NCBI GenBank assembly: GCA_039654915.1
Contig: CM077597.1
Location: 75,766,001-75,830,000 of the forward strand
DNA from: Aquilaria yunnanensis
Lineage: Eukaryota > Streptophyta > Magnoliopsida > Malvales > Thymelaeaceae
Reading direction: 5' to 3'
DNA length: 64,000 nucleotides
A model generated the notes under the pieces. That model was not told the DNA's origin and ran no database searches. It saw only the letters and a program-made list of their open reading frames with translations. This document shows positions 33,847 through 45,164 of the stretch, piece after piece. The translations under genes were made by a program, and so were the position numbers. Each line of letters opens with the position of its first letter. The first letter of the stretch is position 1.

Positions 33847-33850
<4 letters not shown>
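32250..33850. mobile_element. Foldback structure flanked by 44-bp direct repeats
   Basis: The left arm (about 32297-32760) and right arm (about 33411-33790) are imperfect inverted repeats; for example AACCGTCCTCCTTGCTCC in the left arm appears as its complement near 33490. The loop (32765-33400) is AT-rich and contains CACTA-like CCATTGGAAA phrases. Copies of a 44-base phrase beginning AAAAGCCCATAAAAACC sit in the same orientation just outside both arms (32252 and 33806). Open frames here are low in complexity and not supported as genes. It may be the inside of a degraded CACTA element. Confidence 0.6.
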
Positions 33851-33896
<46 letters not shown>

Positions 33897-33932
33897 ATAC
33901 ATGATATATTATTATTATTATTATTATTATTA
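33849..33932. repeat. (AT)n then (ATT)n microsatellite
   Basis: About 22 TA units at 33849-33893 followed by TTA units at 33908-33932. Confidence 0.95.
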
Positions 33933-34004
33933 TAAATTTTTTTAAATTTTTTTCATACATTAAAATTATGGTTTTAATATACATAGTGAGATTGAATCTC
34001 TCAT

Positions 34005-34195
34005 TTTTCCAACGGTTCTACGTGTTGGAAATTTTTAACAGTCTAGTTGTTGGAAACTAATATATTCAAAATTTCCAATGCTTCACTGTTGGAACATAAT
34101 CTCCTATTTTTCCAACGGCTCTTTGCGTTGGAAATTTCTAACGGCTTAGTCACTGGAAATTTAGCTATTAGAAAATACATGTTTTTTATTAGTAC
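34005..34195. repeat. CACTA-like subterminal repeats
   Basis: Short mirrored words CCAACGGCT and GTTGGAAATT alternate, as in subterminal regions of plant CACTA transposons. A TTTTTTATTAGTA stretch at the end may be a decayed terminus. Confidence 0.4.
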
Positions 34196-34680
34196 TATTG
34201 AACAGATTGGAGCTTTCAAGCCTCATAGTCTTGTAAAGAATTTACTAATCATGACAAACTATCAAGAAGGCACCAAGTATGAAGGCTGATCACAGGATGA
34301 TTCTCCTGTCACGGAGTACCTTGCCTACCTCCCAACCTTTAGACAGCTTGGAATCCCTTGTAAAGCTGTGGATATTGGGTTGAAGAATGGGATCGCCTTC
34401 ACCTCGTGGACCCAGAAGCACTGTGGAAGTTGTTGATCTCTTATACCGCTTCCTACCATCACACTATATCGACCTGAGTGCCCATCTCAAAGCGTGTTTT
34501 CTTACTAAAGATCCAGATAAGGAGCACTTCTGCAAAGACATTGCCACCATTAAGCTTGAAGATGGCTTGGATTACATGCAAGATATCGGGACCTGACCAT
34601 TGGCTACAGCATCCGTGCATTCTTGGCATTATGCCATGGACCTGAGGAAGAACAATGGAGTCCATCACTTGTAATTTTGT
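34195..34680 (+). pseudogene. Unidentified gene fragment
   Basis: Base composition changes to that of coding DNA. One frame reads IEQIGAFKPHSLVKNLL, then after a stop DDSPVTEYLAYLPTFRQLG and GLKNGIAFTSWTQKH; another frame is open at 34387-34596. Stops and frame changes show it is broken. I do not recognise the family. It may be cargo captured by the neighbouring CACTA-like element. Confidence 0.45.
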
Positions 34681-34689
34681 TTGACTTCT

Positions 34690-36289
34690 GTTTTTGTGAC
34701 TTGACGAAATTATTGTTTTGGAAATTCACATATTGTACACTCAATTATTGGTTATCACCGTCGTCTAAATTTTGATGTACTAACTCGTTTATGGTTGCTC
34801 ATTAATCAATGAAACACATTGGATAAGGGGAGCTGTGGACTGTGGACCTTCCGATCGACATATTGGGATAAGGTTTTATACGAAAACAGAAAATGAAATA
34901 TATAGACCAAAATAAGTATTATATTTAGAAAAGAAAGATCCATAAAAAGAAAAAAGAAATAATGCTATAGTAATAATAGTATATTTTCTAAAACTACATT
35001 GAGTTTTTTTTTTTTTAAATCAAAGTGTGATATTTTGGTCATAGCTTGTTATTTTTGTTATTTTATATGTGTATGTATGTGGTACGTTAATGTATATATA
35101 CAAAAAAAAATTCTGGCAATATACCACATGAAGTTCCAACAAATCGCGAAGAATTTATGTACTACACACCGCATAACTGTGATAAGTTGTGTACAACACA
35201 TGGGAAGAAATTGAAGATTGGAGGTATATATGGCTGGGAGAAAAATAAATAAAATCAGCTAACTGATCTAATATGGGCAAGGGCAGCACATGGCGAGGGC
35301 GACCAGCTGCCTTGAAAAGTTAGGTTAGCCATCCACTTAGCTAATTAGGGTTAAATCTCCAACTGGTTCCTTCATCTATCTAATTCATTGCTACAGGAAC
35401 CTTTCGATCTATTTATACGTATAATCATTAATTAATGGACCAAATTTTAGAAAATTAATTCTAATACATGGAATTAAAAACAAAAAAATTTACGAAAAAA
35501 CAGGCACTTGATGTATGGAAAATGCTTACTTTAATTTAAAGTTTTCATATAACTTCAGCTTCTAACCTTATTTTAAGAAGACTAGTCTTCATCTACCGGG
35601 TGAATATATATACTGAGAATGTAGGTGAAGTGTGGATATAATAAAAAGGAATTAATTAGGTGTTTGATTTCTTTGCCCAATTAAAAAGATGGATATGTTT
35701 AATGCAATCATTAATTAATATGTGATGAGCTGGGATCAATAAATATACGAATATGTATATTGCTTGAATAAGCCGCAATATGCATATTTAGTATTCACAA
35801 AGGAAACAAACATTAATTTGCATATACTATTAATGGCGTACATTAATTATATGTCTATTCCTTACCAGTTGGATGTCCCTCCCTCACCATCAGCTTAGGA
35901 TTTTTCTTCTCCATCCTCTCCACCACTTTCAACATGTTTGTCCCCTTCCGGCAAGTGGATCCTCAGCATCCAAGCTTATATTGTACAAAGCAACTAATTA
36001 CAACCTTCAAGCTAACAAGTGTTTTTTTTTTTTATGAAAACTTTTTCCGATTGTTGATAAAATACATGGAGAGGCTTATAAACGAAGGTAACTTGAGAAA
36101 AGGAAAAAGGAAAAAGAAACGAAATGAGAAATAAAAAAGAAAAGAAAGAATGAAGAAATTTCTAGTTATTGGGCATCCCATTTTCTTTTTACAATGAAAG
36201 TCCTGTTGTTAACAGTCAAATACTAAAAAGAGAATAATGAATTTAAAAAAAGTGAAAACGGTGTTTATAAATAAAAATTAATATTACAG
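34690..36289. other. Intergenic, AT-rich; no gene seen
   Basis: No supported ORF, RNA gene or repeat. Several poly-A/T runs only. Confidence 0.55.
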
Positions 36290-36471
36290 AAATGGGATAG
36301 CGACTGAAGCAAACGGTCACTTTTAGAGACCGAAAAAATCGTCACAAGCACTTGGCGACCAGGCTTTTGGTGACCGTTTGACCACTATATTTTTTGGTCA
36401 CTTAAAAGAAAATTAGCCACAGTTTGGCCACTGAATAGCTGGTTGCTATTTTAGAGTTTTCTTATAGTGAA
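36290..36471. mobile_element. CACTA-type terminus fragment
   Basis: Repeated GGTCAC/GCGACC words lead to TTTTCTTATAGTG at 36459-36471, the reverse complement of a CACTATAAGAAAA terminus. No opposite end was found. Confidence 0.45.
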
Positions 36472-36568
36472 ATTTGGGAAAATTTAGGCAGAGAGGAATG
36501 GAGAGAAAGCAAAGAAAATTATAGAGCCTTACAACCAATTGGAAGAAATGTTTGGTAAGCAAACTGTA
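36472..36568. repeat. copia LTR fragment
   Basis: Shares AAATTTAGGCAGAGA and ATAGAGCCTTACAACCAATT with the copia LTR at 15040-15377, in the same orientation. Only about 100 bases remain. Confidence 0.6.
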
Positions 36569-36569
36569 A

Positions 36570-38150
36570 TTTGTTCTTTGATGTATTGTTATTTGTTCTT
36601 TTATAAATCTTTTTTTTTTTAGTTTGTATATGTTCTTTTATGTACTGTTCTTTGTCATTTTATAGATCTATTCTTTTTCATTTTTTATATGTTCTTTTAT
36701 GTTTTGTTATTTGTTCTTTTATAAATCTTATTTTTTTTTCAGTTCCTTTATGTTCTTTCATGCATTTGTTGTTTGTTATTTTATAAATATATTTTAATCA
36801 GTTCTTATATGTTCTTTTATGCATTATTCTTTGTTCTTTTATAAATCTGTTCTTTTTTAGTTCCTTTATGTTTTTTTATCACTAACTTTTTTTTTTGTCT
36901 CAATGAGATATTTGTTCTTTTCAAGTGACAACAGAAAAAAAGGGAAAAATGAAAAAAAAAACTAGAATAAGAAAAAAATAAAACTAAAAGAATAAAATAA
37001 AAAATAAGATGTTCTATATGTTATTTCATCAATTTCTATTGGTTTTTTTAGATGAATTAATTATTTTTTTTACCAGTAAATGTTTATTCTTTTGACTGAA
37101 CGAGATGTTTGTTTTTTTTATTAGTTGACAGATTTGAAACAAAAAAAATAAATAAAAAGTAACTTTGAGAAGAATCAATAAAACAAAAATGTAGTAAACT
37201 GAGCAACCAAAAGAAATTGGGAACAATAAAAAGAGAAAAAAAACTGAAACCAGAAAAAAAAATGGAGTTGAAAATGCAAAACTAAAAATAAAAAAGAAAA
37301 TAAAGAAAGGGGGGCTGCTCAATGCTGGGCCTAGGAGTCAAATTTGTGACCCTAAACTGTCTTTCTCCAACTATCAACCATTCCACCAAACTTGCAACTA
37401 TGACTCAAGTTGGGCAAAAATCTATAAGTAGTTACCATGTGTCCCAGCGCTTATAAAAGCTGGGTGTATGCAAGTTTTTTTTTATTTATTAGACGATGAA
37501 GATGAACCCACCGAAGTTAAAATGTAAAAGTTACTATTAGATAACTTTTTTAAAAACTTAATGCTAATAGCTGAAGTTAATGCCAAATGAGATTGTAATT
37601 TGGTTGTAAACTCTATTATGGAGTTTTTTTCCAACACGTTGTTACAAATCTTAATTCTCAAATAGGGGCATTTTTTTTATCTTGTTTATCTAATACGGGT
37701 TATTCCAACATTACTCAGCTAATATTAATGAAAAAGGTTTGCAATATTTTAATTAAAATCTAAAAATTATAGTAAAAAGTTAAATAGGTCATCCTTTTCT
37801 TTTCTTTTTCTTTTACAATCATTTTATATTATTCGGTCACAACGTTATATAATAGTAATAAAAACTCGAAAAGTATTTCATTTCCTAAAAGTAATTTATT
37901 ATAAATTATTTTGAATTATCTTTTAAAAAAATATTCTTTTTAGAAAAAGATTAATAATTGTTTTTAAGTATTCTTAAAATCTGATCTTTCACATAATACT
38001 ATATCATATCACTAAAAAGCTATATATATAACTATAATTATATTTATATCTATAATTATAATTCTTGCTATAATTATAATTATATCATCGTCAAAACAGC
38101 TGCAGTTTAATCTCTCTAAATGAGGCACTTAACATTGTGCCAATATTTGT
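36570..38150. repeat. Unclassified repeat family, copy B (uninterrupted)
   Basis: Matches 18940-20083 joined to 31172-31520. At about 37821-37825 it has the single CATTT target where copy A carries the 11-kb retrotransposon. No coding capacity. Confidence 0.8.
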
Positions 38151-38422
38151 TTCTGTATGGAGAGAGAATAAATAATTGTCAACTAAAAATTAAAATGCTT
38201 TATCCTTTAGTCTAATAATAATAATAATAATAACAACAATATGATTACTAATATTAATATTAATTAAGCTGTTAGAAACATTTCACTACATATTTCTCAA
38301 TCCACTTAACTAAAATTTCTAGTCTGACCCTACTTGAAACCTCCCCAATCAGTGTACCTATACGTAAGATATGATTTATAGACCAAATAAAGTTATACTA
38401 ATTTTAAAATAAATTAACATAT
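38151..38422. other. AT-rich spacer with (ATA)n, left of the giant LTR
   Basis: Unlike the sequence left of 53251, as expected if 38423 is the true outer end of an LTR. No gene seen. Confidence 0.6.
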
Positions 38423-38423
38423 T

Positions 38424-40180
38424 GTGGCAACGTCGGGTTTTCTGGAGTCGCCACCAATCAGTTTACCTAGGTCGATTGGACACCTAAAATATGGTCTGTG
38501 AGAGTTCGGGGGTTCGGGAGTACGGTTACGTTAAAACAACTTTGTTAAAACGCCCAAAAATTGGTACCTTAGTTGATTTTAATTTTGTTTTGCTTTGCTT
38601 TTAAAAAATATTCAATTAATTTTCAAACTAGAAATTTTAACTGAATTATTTAGTCGGATGTGGATTTTTTGTAATTAATTTGGATAAAATTTGATATTTC
38701 TGAACCATGGACTCTGCCGAGTCACCCGGATACGGAAGCTTTATTTCCGAACCATGGACTCTACCGAGTCACCCGGACACGGAATTTAATAAAATTTTAT
38801 GTAATTTAATCTATATCAAAAAAAATGGTTTTTTATCTTTTTTTGTATTTTTATTTAATTAAAAAAGTTGATACTTTCCAAACCGTAGATCCTGCCGGAT
38901 CATCCGGATATGGAAATTAAATTTTTTTATTAATTGTTTATTTAATAAATTTTAGTCATAATTTTTATTTTATTATTTTATTAGTTTTCTTGAATTTTTA
39001 ATTATTATTACTTTAAAAATATATTTAAAAAAAACAGAATTGATTTTTTGTTGTATTTTTAGAATTATTCAATTATAATTTTTTTTAATAATTTTTTAAT
39101 AATTTTAATAAAAGGCTAATTTTTTTATTAAAAAAATGAAAAAAAATAAAGATTGATGTTTCAAAATAATGAAGATTTGAAATAACGACGGATGGGGATT
39201 TTTGTTTGAAAAAGATTTTTTTTTTTATATCCTTAAAAATGAAGAAAGTTGATTATTCACATAAAAACTTCTTTTTTTTTAATTAATTATTATTTACTTA
39301 TTTATTTTATTTATTATTAAATAAGTGAAATAAATTTTTATCATAAAGTAAAATTTTGGCATAAAGGAAAATTAAATAAAGTAAAGTAAAAGGGGATTTT
39401 TTTTTTAGTTTAGACATCCATAAAAAAATGCATAAAATAACACATGTAAATAAATAAAGTGGGGCTTTTTGACCATCCACTTTTAAAAATTAAATAACAT
39501 ATTCAAATAAATAAATAAACAAATAAAAAGCACATAAAGTAAATAAAGGAAAGTTAAAGATCAATAAATAGTAAGCAAATAAATAAAGTGGGGCTTTTTG
39601 GCCATCCACTAAAAATAAATAAATAGGAGGTATAACCTTCCATGAATTATAATAATAATAATAATAAAGATAATAAAAGTTAGTTGTTAGAATTAGTTGT
39701 TAATAACAATAATAATAACAATAATAAAAGTTAGTAAAGTTAGTTGGGTTAGTTGTTAACAATAATAACAATAAAAGTTAGTAAAGTTAGTAAATTAGTA
39801 AGTTAATAATAATAATAACAACAATAATTAAAGGTTAGTAATAATAACAATAATAAACAAATAAAATGTAAAAGAGAGTTAGTAATTAGTTAATTCTGTA
39901 GAAATAAATAAAAGGCTAGTGACTAAAATGAATAAATATGAGAAGATGAAGGATAAAAATGAGGTTGTACCTTTTGAAAATGAATTTTGAATTCCGGAGC
40001 AGACGCGCGCGCGGGGGGGGGGAAAAACAGTTAGAGAAGGTTTAGGTTTTCTGGAGAGGAAGAGAAGAGGGCCAGGGACCTAGGCTAATTTTTTCCTTTT
40101 TTTCAAAACGGAGCTCTAAGTTTTTTTTTTCTCATTTTCTCTGTCTTTCTTTCTGTGTTAACACACAGATTTGGACCCCT
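38424..40180 (-). other. R/U5 part of the 3' LTR, non-coding
   Basis: AT-rich, with AATAAT-type microsatellites (39645-39840). Phrases of the form ACCATGGACTCTGCCGAGTC are repeated at 38705 and 38755. No ORF supported; the ORF at 53535-53747 is the equivalent in the other copy and only follows this repeat. Confidence 0.6.
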
Positions 40181-40187
40181 ATTTATA
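40181..40187 (-). promoter_or_regulatory. LTR TATA box (3' LTR)
   Basis: TATAAAT on the minus strand inside the palindrome CCCCTATTTATAGGGG. It is followed by a pyrimidine/purine transition and a TGTGTTAACACA palindrome. It would set the start of R near 40150. Confidence 0.6.
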
Positions 40188-40787
40188 GGGGAAGGGGTGC
40201 TGGACTGTTCATAATTAAAAATTAATTAAATTCAAACTTATCTTTTAATTTGTTAAAATGACAGTTTCAGTCCTTTACGTCTCTCAGACTCTGGATAAGT
40301 TCCTGAAGCTTCTAATTTTGACAATTTTGTCGTTTTCTGTTAATTGGGGCCAGAACGGTTATGCTGGCCCCAAATTGATGTGACAAACTACCAAATGCTC
40401 CTAAAACTTTCAGATTTTGTCAATTTTTTCTGAAACTTCTCAATTTTGTCATTTTTACCTCAAAGTTTTTAATTTTGTCATTTTTATGGAGTTTTCTTTT
40501 TTCTTTCAAACATACACATATACACACATATATCATTTTAAATCAAATCTTCACAAAACAAAACAAAAAAATGTATTAAAAAATTTTAGTAATAATAATA
40601 ATAATAACATATATTTTTTTAATTAATTTTTTTTTTAGTTTAATTTTTTTAATGGTCGGACGAAATTGGGTGTCAACAGCTGCCCCCCTTTGCATGCTTC
40701 ATGGGACATGATGCAAGCAAAGTCGTTACCAAATTTCGTCCGACTTAGCTAGGCATTAAGAACCTTCTCGTCGCCTAAATCATGAGG

Positions 40788-43345
40788 TTAAGAAATCTTC
40801 CTTGGAACCTCTAAGATAAAAACTCTCTTATCGTTGAAGAAAAACTGATGATAGATTGTTTGAAGTTTAAGGAACTCTCCTTAGAACCTCGACGATAGGA
40901 ACTCTCCTATCGTTGAAAGTTTGAGGTTAAGGGCCTTACCTTAAAACCTCTGCGATAAGAACTCTCTTATCGTTTAAGAAAAATTGATGATTGATTGTTT
41001 GAGGTTTAAGGAACTCTCCTTAGAACCTCGACGATAAGAACTCTTCTATCGTTGAAAGTTTGAGGTTAAGGGCCCTACCTTAGAACCTCTGCGATAAGAA
41101 CTCTCTTATCGTTTAAAGAAAAATTGATGATTGATTGTTTGAGGTTTAAGGAACTCTCCTTAGAACCTCGACGATAGGAACTCTCCTATCATTGAAAGTT
41201 TGAGGTTAAGGGCCCTACCTTAGAACCTCTGCGATAAGAACTCTCTTATCGTTTAAGAAAAATTGATGATTGATTGTTTGAGGTTTAAGGAACTCTCCTT
41301 AGAACCTCGACGATAGAAACTCTCCTATCGTTGAAAGTTTGAGGTTAAGGGCTCTACCTTATAACCTCTGCGATAAGAAATTTTTTATCGTTTAAGAAAA
41401 ATTGATGATTGATTGTTTAAGGTTTAAGGAACTCTCCTTAGAACCTCGACGATAGGAACTCTTCTATCGTTGAAAGTTTGAGGTTAAGGGCCCTACCTTA
41501 GAACCTCTGCGATAAGAACTCTCTTATCGTTTAAAGAAAAATTGATGATTGATTGTTTGAGGTTTAAGGAACTCTCCTTAGAACCTCAACGATAGGAACT
41601 CTTCTATCGTTGAAAGTTTGAGGTTAAGGGCCCTACCTTAGAACCTCTGCGATAAGAACTCTCTTATCGTTTAAAGAAAAATTGATGATTGATTGTTTGA
41701 GGTTTAAGGAACTCTCCTTAGAACCTCGACGATAGGAACTCTCCTATCATTGAAAGTTTGAGGTTAAGGGCCCTACCTTAGAACCTCTGCGATAAGAACT
41801 CTCTTATCGTTTAAGAAAAATTGATGATTGATTGTTTTAGGTTTAAGGAACTCTCCTTAGAACCTCGACGATAGGAACTCTTCTATCGTTGAAAGTTTGA
41901 GGTTAAGGGCCCTACCTTAGAACCTCTGCGATAAGAACTCTCTTATCGTTTAAAGAAAAATTGATGATTGATTGTTTGAGGTTTAAGGAACTCTCCTTAG
42001 AACCTCGACGATAGGAACTCTCCTATCGTTGAAAGTTTGAGGTTAAGGGCCCTACCTTAGAACCTCTGCTATAAGAACTCTCTTATCGTTTAAGAAAAAA
42101 TGATAATTGATTGTTTGAGGTTTAAGGAACTCTCCTTAGAACCTCGACAATAGGAACTCTCCTATCATTGATAGTTTGAGGTTAAGGGCCCTACCTTAGA
42201 ACCTCTGCGATAAGAACTCTCTTATCATTTAAGAAAAATTGATGATTGATTGTTTGAGGTTTAAGGAACTCTCCTTAGAACCTCGACGATAGAAACTCTC
42301 CTATCATTGAAAGTTTGAGGTTAAGGGCCCTACCTTAGAACCTCTGCGATAAGAACTCTCTTATCGTTTAAGAAAAATTGATGATTGATTGTTTGAGGTT
42401 TAAGGAACTCTCCTTAGAACCTCGACGATAGGAACTCTCCTATCATTAAAAGTTTGAGGTTAAGGGCCCTACCTTAGAACCTCTGCGATAAGAACTCTCT
42501 TATCGTTTAAGAAAAATTGATGATTGATTGTTTGAGGTTTAAGGAACTCTCCTTAGAACCTCAACGATAGGAACTCTCCTATCATTGAAAGTTTGAGGTT
42601 AAGAGCCCTACCTTAGAACCTCTGCGATAAGAACTCTCTTATCGTTTAAGAAAAATTGATGACTGATTGTTTGAGGTTTAAGGAACTCTCCTTAGAACCT
42701 CGACGATAGGAACTCTCCTATCGTTGAAAGTTTGAGGTTAAGGGCCTTACCTTAGAACCTCTACGATAGGAAAGCTCCTATCGTTGTAAGATTGACTGAT
42801 TGATTGATTGTTTGAGATTTAAGGGAAGGTCCTTAGAACCTCTACGATAGGAATGCTCCTATCGTTGTAAGATGGACTGATTGATTGATTGTTTGAGGTT
42901 AAGGAAAGGTCCTTAGAACCTCTACGATAGGAAAGCTCCTATCGTTGTAAGATGGACTGATTGATTGATTGTTTGAGGTTAAGGAAAGGTCCTTAGAACC
43001 TCTACGATAGGAAAGCTCCTATCGTTGTAAGATGGACTGATTGATTGATTGTTTGAGGTTTAAGGAAAGGTCCTTAGAACCTCTACGATAGGAAAGCTCA
43101 TATCGTTGTAAGATGGACTGATTGATTGATTGATTGGTTACGAGGCAAAGGTTCCGTCCTTAGAACCTCGTTGAAATTGATTAATTACGAGGCAAAGGCT
43201 CCGTCCTTAGAACCTCGTTGAAATTGAAATTGATTGATTACGAGGCAAAGGTTCCGTCCTTAGAACCTCGTTGAAATTGAAATTGATTAATTACGAGGCA
43301 AAGGTTCCGTCATTAGAACCTCGTTGAAATTGAAATTCATTGTGG
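40788..43345. repeat. Array of hairpin-forming tandem repeats in U3 (3' LTR)
   Basis: Three zones. About 14 units of about 139 bp start at 40861, 41001, 41142, 41279 and so on to 42671. Then about 5 units of about 70 bp reach 43135, and 4 units of about 52 bp reach 43345. Each 139-bp unit holds four short palindromes: GAGGTTTAAGG with CCTTAGAACCTC, CGATAGG with CCTATCG, GAGGTTAAGG with CCTTAGAACCTC, and CGATAAG with CTTATCG. The later units keep one or two of them. Variants such as CCTATCATTG break some stems. The array lies directly 3' of the LOG gene in the element's transcript. Confidence 0.93.
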
Positions 43346-43875
43346 AGAAAAACTCTTTCCTCCTTTTTAAGTACCTCAGACAATCGAAGTTGAAATGTTC
43401 TATTCGGAAGTGTGAATTTTCATAATAGGCGAGTGCAAAAATTTAAACTTTGATAAGATGAGTGAATCTTGATGATGACAATAACACTGACAAATTATGT
43501 AAAGGGAACGGATGTTTGGAATCAATATCCAAGGTTCATCTAATATTTTCTTCAGTAAATATAGATTCCCTTGTGAGATATGTCATCCAAATAAGGTTGA
43601 AGCTTAACTACCCCAAAATGTCATGCCTAGTAGACCTAATAGGATGCGTCTCAAGAGCAATAAAAATTACTCTTTACTCAGCCATTCCAACCTAAAGGCG
43701 TTGTCTTGTGGTTTTAATATCAGCATGAATGAAACTATTTTATAAAAAAAGAAATTCCCTGAAAAGAAAAACTGAAACGCAAAAGAAAATGCTGATAATA
43801 AAACTAAAGGAAAAGAAAAACGGATCAGATCGCTTCTTTCTTCCACAATACTTCAACAGGGTGAGTAGAGGACCA

Positions 43876-44505
43876 TTATGGGAGTGAACTGGTCGGGAAA
43901 GACTGTCGTGTCCAGTCTATCTGAATCATTCCTGGATCTGGTTCAGGAACAAAAGCTTGTATTTTATCTAGCAATTCTTCAGCAGTTGTTGCGGATATTA
44001 TGATTCGCCGTGCCACTCTTGATATGAAATTCTTCTGCATAGCATAATCCATAAAAGCTATCAGACCTGTAAAGAAATTGTTAACATTCAAAAGCCCAAT
44101 GGGTTTCTTATGCAAATTAAGTTGGGCCATGGAAGCAATTTGGAAGACTTCTCCTAATGTACCAAAACCGCCGGGTAGAGCGATGAAAGCATCAGCATTT
44201 AAAAGCATTTGGAGCACACGCTCTTGTAGATTTTTGACCACTAATTCTTCTCCAATCGTGCCCCCGGAAACAAATTTCAAAGGTCCAGGGATGATACCCA
44301 AAACTTGACTTCCTCCTAAAGATGCTGCTGATGCTACACCTCCCATTAATCCGACACTACCTCCTCCATAAACTAAATGTATTTTTCGCTCAGCTAATAC
44401 TCTACCCAAATGGTTGGCTGCCTTTAAGTACTCTTCATCTTTTCCAGGAAAAGCTCCAGAAAATACACATATACTCCGGGATTTACGAGTTGAGGTTTTC
44501 TCCAT
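43876..44505 (-). CDS. Intronless LOG-type cytokinin riboside 5'-monophosphate phosphoribohydrolase (3' LTR copy)
   Basis: 209 codons in one exon. Homologous to LONELY GUY enzymes, which release active cytokinin bases from their nucleotides in the cytosol. Visible motifs: ICVFSGAFPGK near the start, LVYGGGSVGLMGG (residues about 44-56), IIPGPL, an Arg in LQERVLQM matching the catalytic Arg, and the defining PGGFGTLGE (about 112-120) with its catalytic Glu. LNLHKKPIGLLN and SRVARRIIISA also fit. Length equals ordinary plant LOG. Plant LOG genes normally have several introns, so this looks like a captured processed copy. A TATA box sits 43-49 bases before the ATG, and an enhancer-like repeat block lies upstream. 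All key residues are present in this copy. Confidence 0.88.
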   Translation of the reverse strand: MEKTSTRKSRSICVFSGAFPGKDEEYLKAANHLGRVLAERKIHLVYGGGSVGLMGGVASAASLGGSQVLGIIPGPLKFVSGGTIGEELVVKNLQERVLQMLLNADAFIALPGGFGTLGEVFQIASMAQLNLHKKPIGLLNVNNFFTGLIAFMDYAMQKNFISRVARRIIISATTAEELLDKIQAFVPEPDPGMIQIDWTRQSFPTSSLP

Positions 44506-44547
44506 TCCTATCCTTAACCGTATGAGAAATGAAGAAAAGATGATGCA

Positions 44548-44554
44548 TTTATAG
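44548..44554 (-). promoter_or_regulatory. TATA box of LOG cargo gene (3' LTR)
   Basis: CTATAAA on the minus strand, 43 bases before the LOG ATG, within CTCTCTATAAATGCATC. Implies a very short 5' UTR. Confidence 0.65.
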
Positions 44555-44619
44555 AGAGGAAGAGATAACGGGATAATTTTATTTTCAAGAGTGAATACAT
44601 TATTGTCTGAGGAGGAGAA

Positions 44620-45130
44620 AAATGACAGCTATACACAGTAGTCACAATTATGGTTCATGTCAGGAATGGGTACATTATCGTCAAAAGGGGAGGAAAATTT
44701 TTCAAAATAGCTGCTAGCATGTACAGTAGTCATTACTGTAGGTTACGTCAGGAGTAGGTACGTGATCGTCGGAATAGAAGGAAAATTTCGAAAGTGGCAG
44801 CTATATACAGTAGTCATAACTGTAGCTCATGTCAAGAGTGGGTACATTATTGCAAAAAGGGGAGGAAAATTTTCCAAAATGGCTGCTAGTATGATTGTCG
44901 GGAGAGAAGGAAAATTTTCAAAAGCGACAGCTGGCATGTATAGTAGTCGTGACTGTTGCTCACGTCAGGAATAGGTACATTATTCTTGGAATAGAAGAAA
45001 AATTTTCAAAAACTACAACTAGCCTGTACAGTGTCAAGAGCAGGTACATCATTTGTCAGAAGAGAAGGAAAAATTTTGAAAAGTGACAACTAGCCTGTAC
45101 AGTAGTCATGACCGTAGTTCACGTTTTCTT
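44620..45130 (-). promoter_or_regulatory. Enhancer-like repeats upstream of LOG (3' LTR)
   Basis: About six imperfect units of 80-100 bases, each with a phrase like GTCAGGAATGGGTACATTAT, a GGAGGAAAATTTTC phrase and CATGTACAGTAGTCATGACT on the plus strand. On the minus strand, CCTGACGTGAGC and CCTGACGTAACC give TGACGT words of the as-1/bZIP kind. Related sequence is also present at about 45860-45960, upstream of the virus-like gene. Small ORFs at 44762-45086 only mirror the repeats. Confidence 0.6.
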
Positions 45131-45164
45131 CTGGTTTTACGTCCAGGGACGGCTTCAATGCCTT

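Noticed and set aside
40788..43345. CRISPR array.
   Set aside because: Regular spacing suggested it, but the whole unit is repeated with no unique spacers, and the sequence is a plant retrotransposon LTR.
40788..43345. Centromeric or telomeric satellite.
   Set aside because: The unit is compound, the array is short and is duplicated in both LTRs at the same place.
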